Positions 7,165 through 16,698 of a stretch of 64,000 nucleotides of DNA are shown piece after piece. The stretch's first letter is position 1; every line of letters starts with the position of its first letter. Source of the DNA: DAINRZ01 sp964634885 (GTDB lineage Bacteria; Bacteroidota; Ignavibacteria; Kapaibacteriales; UBA2268); contig CAZWLN010000019.1 of the NCBI GenBank assembly GCA_964634885.1, positions 1-64,000 of the forward strand. The letters are read 5' to 3'. Position numbers and translations under genes: made by a program. The notes under the pieces were generated by a model that did not search any database, was not told where the DNA came from, and saw only the letters and a list, made by a program, of their open reading frames with translations.

Positions 7165-9792
7165 ATGAGAAAACTATCCCTGATTTTACTTCTACCGATA
7201 TTATTGTCAACAAGTGCATTCGCAGCCAATTACGGTATCATTTCCGGCCTGGTACGTTCGGCGGCAACCGGCGCAGAGCTGACCAACGCCTGGGTAGGGT
7301 TGGAGGACAGTACGGTTCGAACAAGTCCCGACTTCATGGGCAGGTATTACATTATCGACCTCGATCCGGGGATATACAAAGTCAGGGCAGGAGCTCCAGG
7401 CTATAAAGAACAGTCAAAAACCGTGGAGGTTCTTAAGGGGCAAACGGCCATCCTCAACTTCGAACTCGAACCGGCGCCCAGGTCTTCTGTAACTTTCGGC
7501 GGCACGGGAGACGTTGAGAATATACCTCCCAATACCTCGAGGATCGATCAAATCGATCCCTTGTCCGAAAGCACTACCGGCTTACCGACAGCGTTAATGC
7601 GCTTTCCCGGAGTATTTGTCCGTGAACGCGGCAATCAGTATGCCTATCCGGAATTGTTTTACAGGGGCATGTCCGGTTTACCTGCATACATCAACGGAAT
7701 GAAGCAGAATGATTTATTCTCGTCCACCTGTTTCATAAACAATATTCCCTGGCTGATGGCTCTGTCAAACGAGCTGTCGATTACCCCCGGCGCCGCCACA
7801 CAAATGCCCGGCGGCTACCCTACAACCGGCGAGATCAATATCCTGCCCCTGCAGGCCCGGGAAAAAGCATCAATTGAAGCCGGCCAGTTCTATGGTAACG
7901 GCACCACGCTCAACACCGTCCTGAAAGCTAACACAGGCCGCCTTGGCGGATTCTCGCTTCAGACAGTTTTTGTCAATTCCGTATCTGACGGTTTTCCCGA
8001 TAAATTGTGGAATAAGTCAATAACCTTCTATTCCGGGATGGCCTATGAATGGGGAAATAAGCACCGGCTGGAACTCAATTTCTTCGGCCTTTTCAAATAC
8101 CATGCTAACAGGAAAACAGCAATGGACATGGAATGTTGGGATACGACGTTTGCCGCAGACAACGGGGTACATCAACCTGCAATGAGAAGTTACAAAAGTA
8201 AGAATATTGGGTACGACAATTACTTTGAATGGGGAAACACTAATTTCACTTCAAAAAACTATTACTGGGGTAAGGAAAGAGAAACTCAGTACAGCAATTT
8301 TATGAATCATTCGGAACTGTACAGCAATACCCCCGCGGGTATTCTAAGCTGGGACTGGAAGCTGTCGGACGCTTTGACACTTTCCAACAAATTCAATTTC
8401 TCAGTCGTCAGCGGCGGCACAGCTTCCACCTGCAATTGGGACGATCAGTCGTTCGACCTCGATGTTGTAATGAATTTTGACAGCCTTTTCATTCACAACA
8501 GCTCTGACGACAGGATAGACCCGGACAATCCCTCTGCCGGACGAAAGGTAACCTACTTCATGCAGAATATTGCACAAAATGATATTTATTACGGATGGAA
8601 AGGCTTGCTTTCGCTAAAAATCTCCGATACATATACAGCTTTCCTGAGGCTTAATGTCAATGTACAGGACATGGAAAGGTTCCGTGAGGTAAGGAACTTA
8701 CTCGGAGGCGACTATATGATCGACCAAAGGGGTTCTAACGGTCAGTATGAGTATATCTGCCGTATAGGTGACAAGTTCGGCTACTACTATGAAGGAAAGG
8801 TTATTGAATACAGCGCCGGCACCGGCATCAATTACAACTCCGGCGATTTCTCCTGGAACATGCTGTGCAACCTTGGTCTCGACAACTATTCAAAAGAAAG
8901 CAAGTTCGAATCGGATTATTACAGCCACAATGAAACAGGAATGTATATCTTCAATATCTCCGGCAGGTGCAGGTACAGACTGGACGAGGAACTGAGCCTG
9001 TTCGCAGGCGCCGGTTTCCAGTCTGCCCCACCCGCATACGAAGCTGTTTACAACATTGACAATTCTAATAACGACTGGGACTACGCAAGGGGTATGGACT
9101 TTGACCTGGGCGCCGAATACAGGAACAATCATTTCAGGGCATATTGCAACATCTATTACAACAAGCTCCTGGATTATTCGACAATCGATTATTTTACCTA
9201 CCATTATAATATTGCAAAATTCAGGTACTTAGCCATTTCATCAGAAAGATATGGCGTTGAAGCCTTTTTGGAATACAAGCCTAACGATTTGCTGGACTTT
9301 ACTGCCTCTGCCGACTTCAGCGGATCCCAGTTACTCGGCAGGGCTGACTGGTGTTTTGAGGATATTTCCGGAACGTCATTTTTCGAACGCCAGAAAGGTT
9401 CATACGACGCTGACGGAGTTAAGGCCTTCGGTGCTCCTCACACCTCTTTCTCAGTCGCAGGAACTCTCCATCCCTGGAACAGCAGCTTCCTGACTTTAAT
9501 ATTGAACTACTATGACGGCATTTACTCTGATATTATATTTTTCAATTTATCTGATAAGAGATTGAAGGACTCCTGGGAGATACCGGGCTATTTCATTATG
9601 AACCTGAACGCCGGCTTTGACATCCCGGTAAGCGATTTACTTCAAATTAAGGTTTTTGCCGATGTTTACAACCTGCTCGACACTAAGTACATAAGCCTGG
9701 CGTACAACGGTGTTTCCTACGACCAGGAAACGGCGCTTGTCCTGTTTGGCATTCCTCTGCGCTGGGACCTCGGTGTAAAGATAGGTTTTTAG
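7165..9792 (+). CDS. TonB-dependent outer-membrane receptor
   Basis: An 875-aa outer-membrane protein. A signal peptide ends near AFAAN (residue ~21). Residues ~23-105 form a carboxypeptidase-regulatory-like beta-sandwich (GIISGLVRSAATGAEL, GRYYIIDLDPGIYKVR), usual in Bacteroidota-type receptors. Residues ~115-230 are the plug, with RFPGVFVRERGNQYAYPELFYRG and a hydrophobic GEINILPL strand. The rest is aromatic-rich beta-barrel with many Tyr/Trp/Asn-alternating strands. It ends in Phe (GVKIGF), the outer-membrane insertion signature. The ligand is unknown, and no SusD partner lies beside it, so it is not a classic SusCD pair. It is transcribed alone, and a bidirectional terminator follows. 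Confidence 0.88.
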   Translation: MRKLSLILLLPILLSTSAFAANYGIISGLVRSAATGAELTNAWVGLEDSTVRTSPDFMGRYYIIDLDPGIYKVRAGAPGYKEQSKTVEVLKGQTAILNFELEPAPRSSVTFGGTGDVENIPPNTSRIDQIDPLSESTTGLPTALMRFPGVFVRERGNQYAYPELFYRGMSGLPAYINGMKQNDLFSSTCFINNIPWLMALSNELSITPGAATQMPGGYPTTGEINILPLQAREKASIEAGQFYGNGTTLNTVLKANTGRLGGFSLQTVFVNSVSDGFPDKLWNKSITFYSGMAYEWGNKHRLELNFFGLFKYHANRKTAMDMECWDTTFAADNGVHQPAMRSYKSKNIGYDNYFEWGNTNFTSKNYYWGKERETQYSNFMNHSELYSNTPAGILSWDWKLSDALTLSNKFNFSVVSGGTASTCNWDDQSFDLDVVMNFDSLFIHNSSDDRIDPDNPSAGRKVTYFMQNIAQNDIYYGWKGLLSLKISDTYTAFLRLNVNVQDMERFREVRNLLGGDYMIDQRGSNGQYEYICRIGDKFGYYYEGKVIEYSAGTGINYNSGDFSWNMLCNLGLDNYSKESKFESDYYSHNETGMYIFNISGRCRYRLDEELSLFAGAGFQSAPPAYEAVYNIDNSNNDWDYARGMDFDLGAEYRNNHFRAYCNIYYNKLLDYSTIDYFTYHYNIAKFRYLAISSERYGVEAFLEYKPNDLLDFTASADFSGSQLLGRADWCFEDISGTSFFERQKGSYDADGVKAFGAPHTSFSVAGTLHPWNSSFLTLILNYYDGIYSDIIFFNLSDKRLKDSWEIPGYFIMNLNAGFDIPVSDLLQIKVFADVYNLLDTKYISLAYNGVSYDQETALVLFGIPLRWDLGVKIGF

Positions 9793-9802
9793 GATTTGTA
9801 CT

Positions 9803-9840
9803 GATGGCGGACTCCGTCTCTTGAGGCAGTGTCCGTCATT
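9803..9840. terminator. Bidirectional terminator between convergent genes
   Basis: GATGGCGGAC at 9803-9812 pairs with GTCCGTCATT at 9831-9840 with two G-U pairs. It lies in the 63-bp gap between the convergent TonB receptor and YCF48-type genes, so it can serve both. Confidence 0.6.
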
Positions 9841-9855
9841 AAACTTTTCACAGAC

Positions 9856-11937
9856 TCAGTTTTTAATAAATTTTATTGAATTATCAGACCCGTTTTGACT
9901 CAGCCTCAGGAAATAGACACCCGGCAGGAGCTGCTCTGTATTAATGACGCAGGTGTATTCGCCTGCTTCCCGGTATTGATCGACGAGTACCATTAGTTCC
10001 CGGCCCATAGAATCGTAAAGCTTAAGGCCGGCCCGGCCGGAATGAATTATTCTGTATAATATATTTGATGATACTTCAGAAGGATTAGGGTAAACCATGC
10101 ACAGAATGTTCTTGTCAACTGACATGCCATCCGTCTCAGCTCCCGACACACCGCCGTTAGAAGTACTGAGAATCATCCCCCCGTTTCCAACGATAAACCC
10201 GTTGTCCCGGTCGAAGAAAAACACGGCGTTCTGAGCCTGGTGTGTGCCGATGAATGCCTCCCACCATGTTTCACCGCCGTCGTAAGTTTTAAGCAGATAG
10301 CCGTCGCTGCCGCCAACCCAGCCTACTTTGCTGTCGATGAAAAACACACCTGTGTATTCCCTGTCGCCAATCTTTTTAACGGTCCAGCTCTCTCCCCCGT
10401 CCGTTGAGCGGTATATTTTCCCGTGAGCCGAGGTAGCAACACCCGTATTATTGTCGGCAAAAGCCATTCCCGCGAACGTTTCATTCTCTTCGGAGTGTTT
10501 TTCTGCCCAGCTTACACCCCCGTCTGTGGATTTCAATATCTTGCCCCTGCTTGTTCCTGCAACAATTGTCGATTCATTGACAAAATGTGCACAGGTAAAA
10601 TGGTTGCTTTGGGCACAAGGAATTGTCACCCAGTCTTTACCGCCATTTGTTGTTTTGGCAATGAACCCGTAAACACCTATGATATAGCCGGTGTTGGCAG
10701 TTGGAAAAGCAATCTTCATGAGGTTTGCAGTAGTATTAAGCGATTGTTTGCTCCATGAAAGGCCTCCGTCTTCAGTCTTGTATGCATTGCCGTAACCGCC
10801 GACAGCCCAACCTGTCTGGGAGCTGGAAAAATACCAGGAATAGATTACCATGCCGAAGTCTTCAATGACAGACTCTGACCAGTCTTTTCCCCCGTTCGTC
10901 GTACTAAAGTAAACCCCGTTGTCCGCACCGACAAACCCAGTGTTTTTGTCAAAGAAATATATGGAGTAATTGTCATTGCAGGATTTATCACTTATATAGT
11001 TCCAGGATTTGCCGCCGTTTGTCGTTTTTTTCATCCTGCCCAGGTTACCACCTATCCATCCGTTTGTCTTGCCGAAGAAACGTACGGAATAGAAACTTCC
11101 TTCTTCATTTTCTCCCTGTATGAAATTCCACTTTGCGCCGCCGTCTGTCGTTTTAATTGTCATCTCCTCAGAACCTACAGCAAAACCGTTGTTTTCATCG
11201 GTGAAATATATAGAATAAAGATTGGAGTTGACAATCTTAGGCATTTTTGTCCATGTCTGGCCACCGTCGGTAGTTTTGAGTGTCATTCCGGAATAGCCGC
11301 AGATGTAACCAGTGTTGGAATTAAGGAAGTGAATGCCCCGCAGTTGTTGTGTCAGTCCCGAATTCTGTGCCTGCCAGTCTGTACCTCCATTCGTCGTTTT
11401 GATGATGGTCCCGTTCTCTCCGGCAGCCCAGCCGGTATTCGCGTCAAGAAAAAAAACGGCAAAGAGGTTTTGTGCGGTACCGGTTGATAGTTTAGCCCAG
11501 CTTTCCCCCCCATCGGTAGATTTTATTACCACACCACCTACACAGACAGCAAAAATTGTGTTTTCATCTGCAAATTTTACAGAAGTAATTATATCGCTCA
11601 AAGAGGGATATAATGCTTTCCAGGTCAGGCCACCGTCAGTAGTTTTAATAATCGTTCCCAATTCACCTACTGCTATGCCTGTGTTTTCCGTTACAAAATC
11701 CATACCCCAGAAAAAAGCCTTGACTCCCGTTTTGAGTGCAGTCCAGTTTTCTCCGTAGTCGGAGGTTTTAATGATCGTACCCGCGGCTCCGGCAGCAAAC
11801 AGCGTATTGTCGTTCACCTGGCATACTGAAAAGAGTCCGTTTCCCTGCGGTTTTGGGTTTTGCCATTGCCAGTTCCAGGGTTGGGCACTGATTTCTACGG
11901 TTGTAGCAATTAACAGAAAGATAAACAATTGTTTCAT
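9856..11937 (-). CDS. YCF48-type beta-propeller protein with T9SS tail
   Basis: A 693-aa secreted protein. A signal peptide ends near EISAQ (residue ~18). Residues ~20-590 consist of about thirteen to fourteen repeats of ~42 residues of the form FxDxNTGxAxGxxGTIxKTTDGGxxW, the YCF48/BNR-like propeller blade. The C-terminal ~80 residues (VYPNPSE...GVYFLRLSQNG) are a T9SS sorting domain. In photosynthetic organisms YCF48 assists photosystem II assembly; in this group the same blades occur widely in exported proteins of unknown role, so no function should be transferred. A mutual neighbour with a shared function is not evident. Confidence 0.88.
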   Translation of the reverse strand: MKQLFIFLLIATTVEISAQPWNWQWQNPKPQGNGLFSVCQVNDNTLFAAGAAGTIIKTSDYGENWTALKTGVKAFFWGMDFVTENTGIAVGELGTIIKTTDGGLTWKALYPSLSDIITSVKFADENTIFAVCVGGVVIKSTDGGESWAKLSTGTAQNLFAVFFLDANTGWAAGENGTIIKTTNGGTDWQAQNSGLTQQLRGIHFLNSNTGYICGYSGMTLKTTDGGQTWTKMPKIVNSNLYSIYFTDENNGFAVGSEEMTIKTTDGGAKWNFIQGENEEGSFYSVRFFGKTNGWIGGNLGRMKKTTNGGKSWNYISDKSCNDNYSIYFFDKNTGFVGADNGVYFSTTNGGKDWSESVIEDFGMVIYSWYFSSSQTGWAVGGYGNAYKTEDGGLSWSKQSLNTTANLMKIAFPTANTGYIIGVYGFIAKTTNGGKDWVTIPCAQSNHFTCAHFVNESTIVAGTSRGKILKSTDGGVSWAEKHSEENETFAGMAFADNNTGVATSAHGKIYRSTDGGESWTVKKIGDREYTGVFFIDSKVGWVGGSDGYLLKTYDGGETWWEAFIGTHQAQNAVFFFDRDNGFIVGNGGMILSTSNGGVSGAETDGMSVDKNILCMVYPNPSEVSSNILYRIIHSGRAGLKLYDSMGRELMVLVDQYREAGEYTCVINTEQLLPGVYFLRLSQNGSDNSIKFIKN

Positions 11938-12170
11938 ATACTTGCAAGATTATTGAACAACATCATCATTATTACATTAAATTATTAAAATTCATGTAAA
12001 TAATAAAATTTGTTTTTAATATTTGATTAGTAATAGGAAAATAAAAGCAGATTTTGATATTTGTTTTTTCTACTATTATTATAATGAAGAACTTTATTTG
12101 CATAAATATGAAATTTTTAACCTTCTGATTCGTAATTCATTTTTTTATTTGGAAATAGAAGGAATTGTTT

Positions 12171-13433
12171 ATGCTCGATCTTAAGTACATACGTGAAAAC
12201 AGCGAATTGGTAGCTATTAATATCAGGAATAAAAATGAGAAGGCAGACGTTTCAGAGATTCTTGCCCTCGACGAAAGAAGAAGGGCTATAATCACTGAAG
12301 TCGAGAAACTGAAAAACCAAAGGAATGTGGTTTCTAAGGAAATTGCAGTCCTGAAGAAAGATAAAATCGACGCAGAAGAAAAGATTGCCGCGATGAAACA
12401 GGTCTCCGACACGATCAAAGACCTGGACGACGAGTCAAGGGCTATCGAAGAAAAGCTTGAAGCGCTTCTTCTCACTGTTCCCAATATGCTTTGCGAGAAA
12501 GTTCCCGTAGGCAAAACTGCCGACGACAATGCTGTAATCAGGAGTTGGGGTACACCGATTGCTGAAAAACTTGAGAAAGACCACATCGAAATATCCAAGG
12601 AACTGGGAATTCTCGATTTCGAAAGAGGAGCCAGGGTTTCCGGCGCCGGTTTCGCCTACTATGTCGGTAAGGGTGCAACTCTCGAAAGAGCGCTGATCAA
12701 TTTCTTCCTCGACTATCACACAGAAAAGCACACTTACAAAGAGATGATGACCCCTTTCATCGTTAACCGTGCAGCCATGACCGGCACCGGACAGATACCC
12801 AAACTTGCCGAGGACATGTACTACTGCGACAAAGACGAACTTTACCTGATACCCACAGCCGAAGTACCCCTTACCAATTTCCACTCCGGCGAGTTTCTAA
12901 AAACCGAAGACCTGCCCATTCATTTCTGTGGCTATTCTCCATGTTTCAGGCGCGAAGCCGGCAGTTACGGCAAAGACACACGCGGTTTCCTTCGTGTTCA
13001 CCAGTTCAACAAAGTCGAACTCGTTAAGTTCACCAAGCCGGAAGAATCATACAAAGAACTGGAACTGCTTGTCAGCGACGTAGAAGACCTTCTCAAGGCT
13101 TTGCAGTTGCCTTACAGGGTAATTCTTCTCTGCAGCGGCGACACCAGTTTCTCCAGCGCCATGACATACGACCTCGAAGTCTGGTCCCCGGCAGAACAGA
13201 AATGGCTCGAAGTTTCCAGCTGCTCCAACTTTGTCGATTTCCAGGCCCGCAGGGCAGGCATCAGGTTCAAACCGGACCCGAACGCTAAGCCTCAGTTTGT
13301 CCATACCTTAAACGGAAGCGGATTGGCTACTCCAAGGATTCTTGTTGCCCTCATCGAAAACTATTACAAAAACGGAAAAATTTCTGTTCCTGAAGTTTTA
13401 AGGCCATATTGCAAATTTGATGTAATAGAATAA
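12171..13433 (+). CDS. serS: Serine--tRNA ligase
   Basis: Charges tRNA-Ser (and tRNA-Sec) with serine in the cytosol. The 420-aa length is normal. Residues ~1-105 are the Lys/Glu-rich two-helix coiled-coil arm that grips the long variable arm of tRNA-Ser. The class II core follows, with motif 2 (CFRREAGSYGKDTRGFLRVHQF) and motif 3 (LNGSGLATPRILVALIENYY). The start is taken at ATG 12171, with AGAAGGA 7 bases upstream; a TTG two codons earlier is unlikely. The gene is alone. Its 3' side is the DnaA-box-like cluster. Confidence 0.97.
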   Translation: MLDLKYIRENSELVAINIRNKNEKADVSEILALDERRRAIITEVEKLKNQRNVVSKEIAVLKKDKIDAEEKIAAMKQVSDTIKDLDDESRAIEEKLEALLLTVPNMLCEKVPVGKTADDNAVIRSWGTPIAEKLEKDHIEISKELGILDFERGARVSGAGFAYYVGKGATLERALINFFLDYHTEKHTYKEMMTPFIVNRAAMTGTGQIPKLAEDMYYCDKDELYLIPTAEVPLTNFHSGEFLKTEDLPIHFCGYSPCFRREAGSYGKDTRGFLRVHQFNKVELVKFTKPEESYKELELLVSDVEDLLKALQLPYRVILLCSGDTSFSSAMTYDLEVWSPAEQKWLEVSSCSNFVDFQARRAGIRFKPDPNAKPQFVHTLNGSGLATPRILVALIENYYKNGKISVPEVLRPYCKFDVIE

Positions 13434-13769
13434 AGTTATTTTCTATTATTATACTATAATATAAGGGATGTGGAAAAGTTGACAATTTAATGTTGATTTC
13501 TTATAAATATCATAAATATTAAGAAATTATTGAAAATTGAAAATAAGAATTCGATGTTAATAATTATGTGGAAATAAGATGAATTATTAACAAAATTGTT
13601 GAAAAGTGCAGGCAGTTATATGCAAGAAATCTTTTTCCACATTTTCCACAATAGTTTTCCAATACACTTTTCCACAACGATGTGGAAAAATAATATTAAT
13701 ATATTATCGGAATAACATATAAGTTTATTTAATAGAAAAAGAAATAAATCGAAAAAGTTTGGTAAAAAT
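13434..13769. other. Candidate replication origin (DnaA-box cluster)
   Basis: A 336-bp A+T-rich gap with no gene. Exact matches to the relaxed DnaA box TTWTNCACA (as TTTTCCACA) lie at 13633-13641, 13642-13650 and 13668-13676 on the plus strand, and at 13469-13477 and 13681-13689 on the minus strand. One more minus-strand site, 13567-13575, has one mismatch. Two boxes abut head to tail. The A+T-rich stretch 13478-13620 could be the unwinding element. This resembles an oriC in size and make-up. Supporting context: mnmE, mnmG and a perfect parS lie 31-37 kb to the right. dnaA itself is not in the window, so the call rests on motif density and context. Confidence 0.6.
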
Positions 13770-14219
13770 ATGAAAATAGCAATAGGAGCCGATCACGCCG
13801 GCTTTGAATATAAAAATGCAATTGTGGAGTACCTGACACAGAAAGGCCATGTACTCGACGACTTCGGAACCAACACATCCGAATCGGTGGATTACCCCGA
13901 CTATGCTTTCTCTGTTGCCGAAGCAGTAAGGTACGGCGACGCCGAAGCCGGAATACTGATCTGTGGAACCGGAATAGGTGTCAGCATAGCTGCAAACAAA
14001 GTCAAGGGCATCAGGGCAGCAAACTGCTGCTCGGCGGAAATGGCGAAACTGGCACGCGAACACAACAACGCAAACATTGTAACGTTCGGCGCCAGGCTGA
14101 TTGACATTGAAACAGCAAAGGCAATCGTGGACGCTTTCCTTTGGAGTGAATTTAAAGGCGGAAGGCACCAGAAAAGAATAGAAAAGATGAGCCGTAAGGA
14201 AACAGGTGAAGAGGAATAG
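13770..14219 (+). CDS. rpiB: Ribose-5-phosphate isomerase B
   Basis: Interconverts ribose 5-phosphate and ribulose 5-phosphate in the pentose phosphate pathway; RpiB/LacA family. Visible are the N-terminal GADHAGFEYK (Asp8, His9), the catalytic Cys65 in ICGTGIGVSIAANK, and the NNANIVTFGARL segment. Length (149 aa) is normal. The C-terminus is Lys/Glu-rich (KRIEKMSRKETGEEE). It starts just right of the DnaA-box cluster and ends at a strong stem-loop, so it is probably monocistronic. Some family members also isomerise allose 6-phosphate, but the housekeeping role is more likely. Confidence 0.95.
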   Translation: MKIAIGADHAGFEYKNAIVEYLTQKGHVLDDFGTNTSESVDYPDYAFSVAEAVRYGDAEAGILICGTGIGVSIAANKVKGIRAANCCSAEMAKLAREHNNANIVTFGARLIDIETAKAIVDAFLWSEFKGGRHQKRIEKMSRKETGEEE

Positions 14220-14227
14220 AAAACGGG

Positions 14228-14261
14228 TTAATAGCCTCAAGCAGAAGCTTGAGGCTATTAA
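14228..14261 (+). terminator. Perfect 15-bp stem-loop after rpiB (REP-like)
   Basis: TTAATAGCCTCAAGC at 14228-14242 and its exact complement at 14247-14261 enclose the loop AGAA. The right arm plus flank (GAAGCTTGAGGCTATTAAATTCA) resembles the REP element at 54650-54682, so the terminator may be derived from that repeat family. A+T-rich sequence follows. Confidence 0.75.
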
Positions 14262-14417
14262 ATTCATTTATTATTCAAATAAAACCTCAAAATAATAACC
14301 TACACCTATTTTTCTATACTTTCTTACATTTTACATGATAAACTTTAAGAAAATATAAATTTCATTTCTTTCCTTGGTTAACCTTTGAAAATACCATTTC
14401 TCATTTCACATAAAAAA

Positions 14418-14426
14418 TGTTATAAT
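14418..14426 (+). promoter_or_regulatory. Candidate extended -10 element (TGTTATAAT)
   Basis: TGTTATAAT after an A-tract, 17 bp before the ATG at 14443. The same A-tract plus TGTTATAA arrangement recurs at 16648 before the third paralogue and at 18655 before mfd. No convincing -35 box is seen. Confidence 0.35.
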
Positions 14427-14442
14427 TGCATATTAAAAAATT

Positions 14443-15489
14443 ATGATCAGAAGGGTAAAGTTGAAGAAAATGATTTTTCTGTTGTTCTTCACAATGGCCT
14501 GGCTTTCATTATCTGTTCAATCGCAGGAAAAAGTGAAAGGCGGATTCCGTCATTGTGAAGTTTATACTTACGATAATGAACACTTAGAAAAAGATACCCT
14601 CATAATGATACTCAATCTTAAATACAGCTATGATGAAAATGGAAACAAGACAGAAGAGAGATGTATTATCAACCAAATGGAATCATGGAAAAGAATAAAA
14701 GCTTATAATGAGAAGGGAAGTATAACTGAAGAATTGGAATATTCAGCCGGAAGTTTAAAAGAAAAAAAGTCATACGAATATGATGAAAAAGGGAATATGA
14801 TTGCAACCCGCATTTTTTTATCAAGTGATACTCTTCCGTACATTAAAGACTGCTTCATATATGATGAAGATGGGAATAAAACACATGAAATAATAAATGA
14901 AGGTGATAGTTTACATAGAATTAAATACATATATAAATACGATAGGAAAAGAAATGTAATTGAAAAGACTGAGTATTACCCTGACAACACAATAAAAAAG
15001 AGAGAAGTATATCGGTATAACAAAAAGAGTAACAAGATTGATTCTATTATATTATTTCACGGCGAAACGGAAGTATCCAGAGTAAAATATAATTATGATG
15101 GTAACGGAAACATGGTCAATAAAGAGAGTGTAACAGGCGATTTTACTGTTTCCTGGAAAAAGGGCTATAAATACGATGAAACAGGGAAAATAACGGAGAA
15201 AACAGAACACTATTCTGACGGAAGCGTTTTGGAGAGACGGGAATACAAATACGATGAAAGTGGCAAGCCAGTTGAAGAAACAAGCTATTTTCAGGATGGT
15301 ACGGTCAATACAGTTGATAGATATGACGGTAGTGGTAACAGGATTGAACATTTGGAAAAGTATAACGGAGAATCTTTTGATATTCGGAAAACAATGAAAT
15401 TTGACAACTGGGGAAATTTGGTTGAGGAAATACATTATAAAGGTACCGATGAAATATTATTGAAAATTGAATATGTATACTCAGGATAG
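14443..15489 (+). CDS. Secreted YD/RHS-like repeat protein, paralogue 1
   Basis: A 348-aa exported protein. A basic N-terminus and hydrophobic core (MIFLLFFTMAWLSLSVQS) form a signal peptide ending near residue 27, followed by the motif VKGGF that all three paralogues share. The rest is ~14-20-residue repeats around YDExGNxxE...YxxG (e.g. YKYDETGKITEKTEHY), resembling YD repeats of RHS proteins but without the RHS core, self-cleavage motif or a toxin tail. It is visibly more A+T-rich than the neighbouring genes. It is followed after 4 bp by paralogue 2, so they form one transcript. Function unknown; the repeat suggests a beta-rich surface or secreted fibre, possibly carbohydrate binding. Confidence 0.75.
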   Translation: MIRRVKLKKMIFLLFFTMAWLSLSVQSQEKVKGGFRHCEVYTYDNEHLEKDTLIMILNLKYSYDENGNKTEERCIINQMESWKRIKAYNEKGSITEELEYSAGSLKEKKSYEYDEKGNMIATRIFLSSDTLPYIKDCFIYDEDGNKTHEIINEGDSLHRIKYIYKYDRKRNVIEKTEYYPDNTIKKREVYRYNKKSNKIDSIILFHGETEVSRVKYNYDGNGNMVNKESVTGDFTVSWKKGYKYDETGKITEKTEHYSDGSVLERREYKYDESGKPVEETSYFQDGTVNTVDRYDGSGNRIEHLEKYNGESFDIRKTMKFDNWGNLVEEIHYKGTDEILLKIEYVYSG

Positions 15490-15493
15490 GTAA

Positions 15494-16501
15494 ATGATGG
15501 CAAACCGGAAACAGAAAAAAAAATGGAAAGGCGAAGGAAATCGGATTATAGTGATAATACTTTTACTAATATCTTTTGCCTGCATTTTTGTTCCAATAAA
15601 TGGTAAAGACAGGATTAAGGGTGGATTCCAAAAAGCTTATTTATATATTTATTTGTATAAAAACGGGGAGTGGGATACTGCTGGAAATAAGCCTGTTAAT
15701 ATTTACAGTTATGATGAAAATGGAAACTGGACCGGATGGGATAAACCAAGAGACAATGGGTGTTTCAGCAAATACAAAATTAGATACGACAGCCACGGAA
15801 ACAAGACAGAGTCGGCCTATTACAATTTCAGGGACTCTCTTTGTAAAAAAGAGTACCAAATGAAATACTATTATGACGCCAGGGGAAATATTGTCGAGGA
15901 AGCATTTTTCTTTCCCGGTGGAAAACTTTATTATGGGAATATATATAAATATGATAGTAATGGTTTTCAGTTTGGTAGTATGCAATACGATGGAAATGGC
16001 AATGTATTAAATAAAAGCTATTCTAAAAACAAAGACACTAACAGCAATGAGGAATGTGTAGGGTACTATCATGGCGGCTTTGAACCAAGCCGATCGATTT
16101 TCAAGAAAGACAAAAATGGAAAAAAAACTGAGTTATACCATTATGATTCAACCGGTTTAGGCTGCTTGGAAAAAGAAATCAGGTATAATCATTATGGAAA
16201 TATAATCGAAGAAATTAATTATACAAGCATTGGCTCAGTCAAGGATAGAAAAGTATATAATTACTATGATAGCGGTTTATTAAATGAACTTATATGCTAT
16301 CATAAAGGTGAATGTATTACGAAATGGCAAAAGTACGATATTAATGGCAATATTATTGAAGAAACAGACTATAATTATGACTGTTCATTTAATCACAAAA
16401 AAGCATATGAGTATGACGAATTTGGTAATAAAACAGCCGAGATTGATTATCAACTGCCCGATTTACCATATAAGAAAACGGTGTATATTTACTCTAAATA
16501 G
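15494..16501 (+). CDS. Secreted YD/RHS-like repeat protein, paralogue 2
   Basis: A 335-aa protein with a long basic n-region (MMANRKQKKKWKGEGNR) and a hydrophobic segment to residue ~36, then the shared motif DRIKGGFQKAY. Repeats such as YDENGNWTG, YDSHGNKTES, YDINGNIIEE and YDEFGNKTAE follow to the end (VYIYSK). The product may remain membrane-anchored if the signal is not cleaved. Only 4 bp separate it from paralogue 1, which points to tandem duplication and co-transcription. No catalytic or toxin domain is visible. Homologues should be sought by repeat pattern rather than by overall similarity. Confidence 0.7.
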   Translation: MMANRKQKKKWKGEGNRIIVIILLLISFACIFVPINGKDRIKGGFQKAYLYIYLYKNGEWDTAGNKPVNIYSYDENGNWTGWDKPRDNGCFSKYKIRYDSHGNKTESAYYNFRDSLCKKEYQMKYYYDARGNIVEEAFFFPGGKLYYGNIYKYDSNGFQFGSMQYDGNGNVLNKSYSKNKDTNSNEECVGYYHGGFEPSRSIFKKDKNGKKTELYHYDSTGLGCLEKEIRYNHYGNIIEEINYTSIGSVKDRKVYNYYDSGLLNELICYHKGECITKWQKYDINGNIIEETDYNYDCSFNHKKAYEYDEFGNKTAEIDYQLPDLPYKKTVYIYSK

Positions 16502-16647
16502 ATATTCTTTTCAATTCAATAACTTGCTCTAAAGAGCATCCAATGTCCATAATAACACATCAGCAATGGAATACAACCTATCCCCTGCCAATTCTTGGTA
16601 AATAATAGGTGGATATTGATAAATGCCTTTCATATATTTCAAAAATA

Positions 16648-16656
16648 TGTTATAAT
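16648..16656 (+). promoter_or_regulatory. Candidate extended -10 element (TGTTATAAT)
   Basis: Same TGTTATAATTG as at 14418, again behind an A-tract, 42 bp before the preferred start of paralogue 3. It indicates that paralogue 3 has its own promoter although it is in line with the other two. Confidence 0.35.
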
Positions 16657-16698
16657 TGTGCTGCAAATAGGATATCATCAAAAAATAAGGTATTTTCG

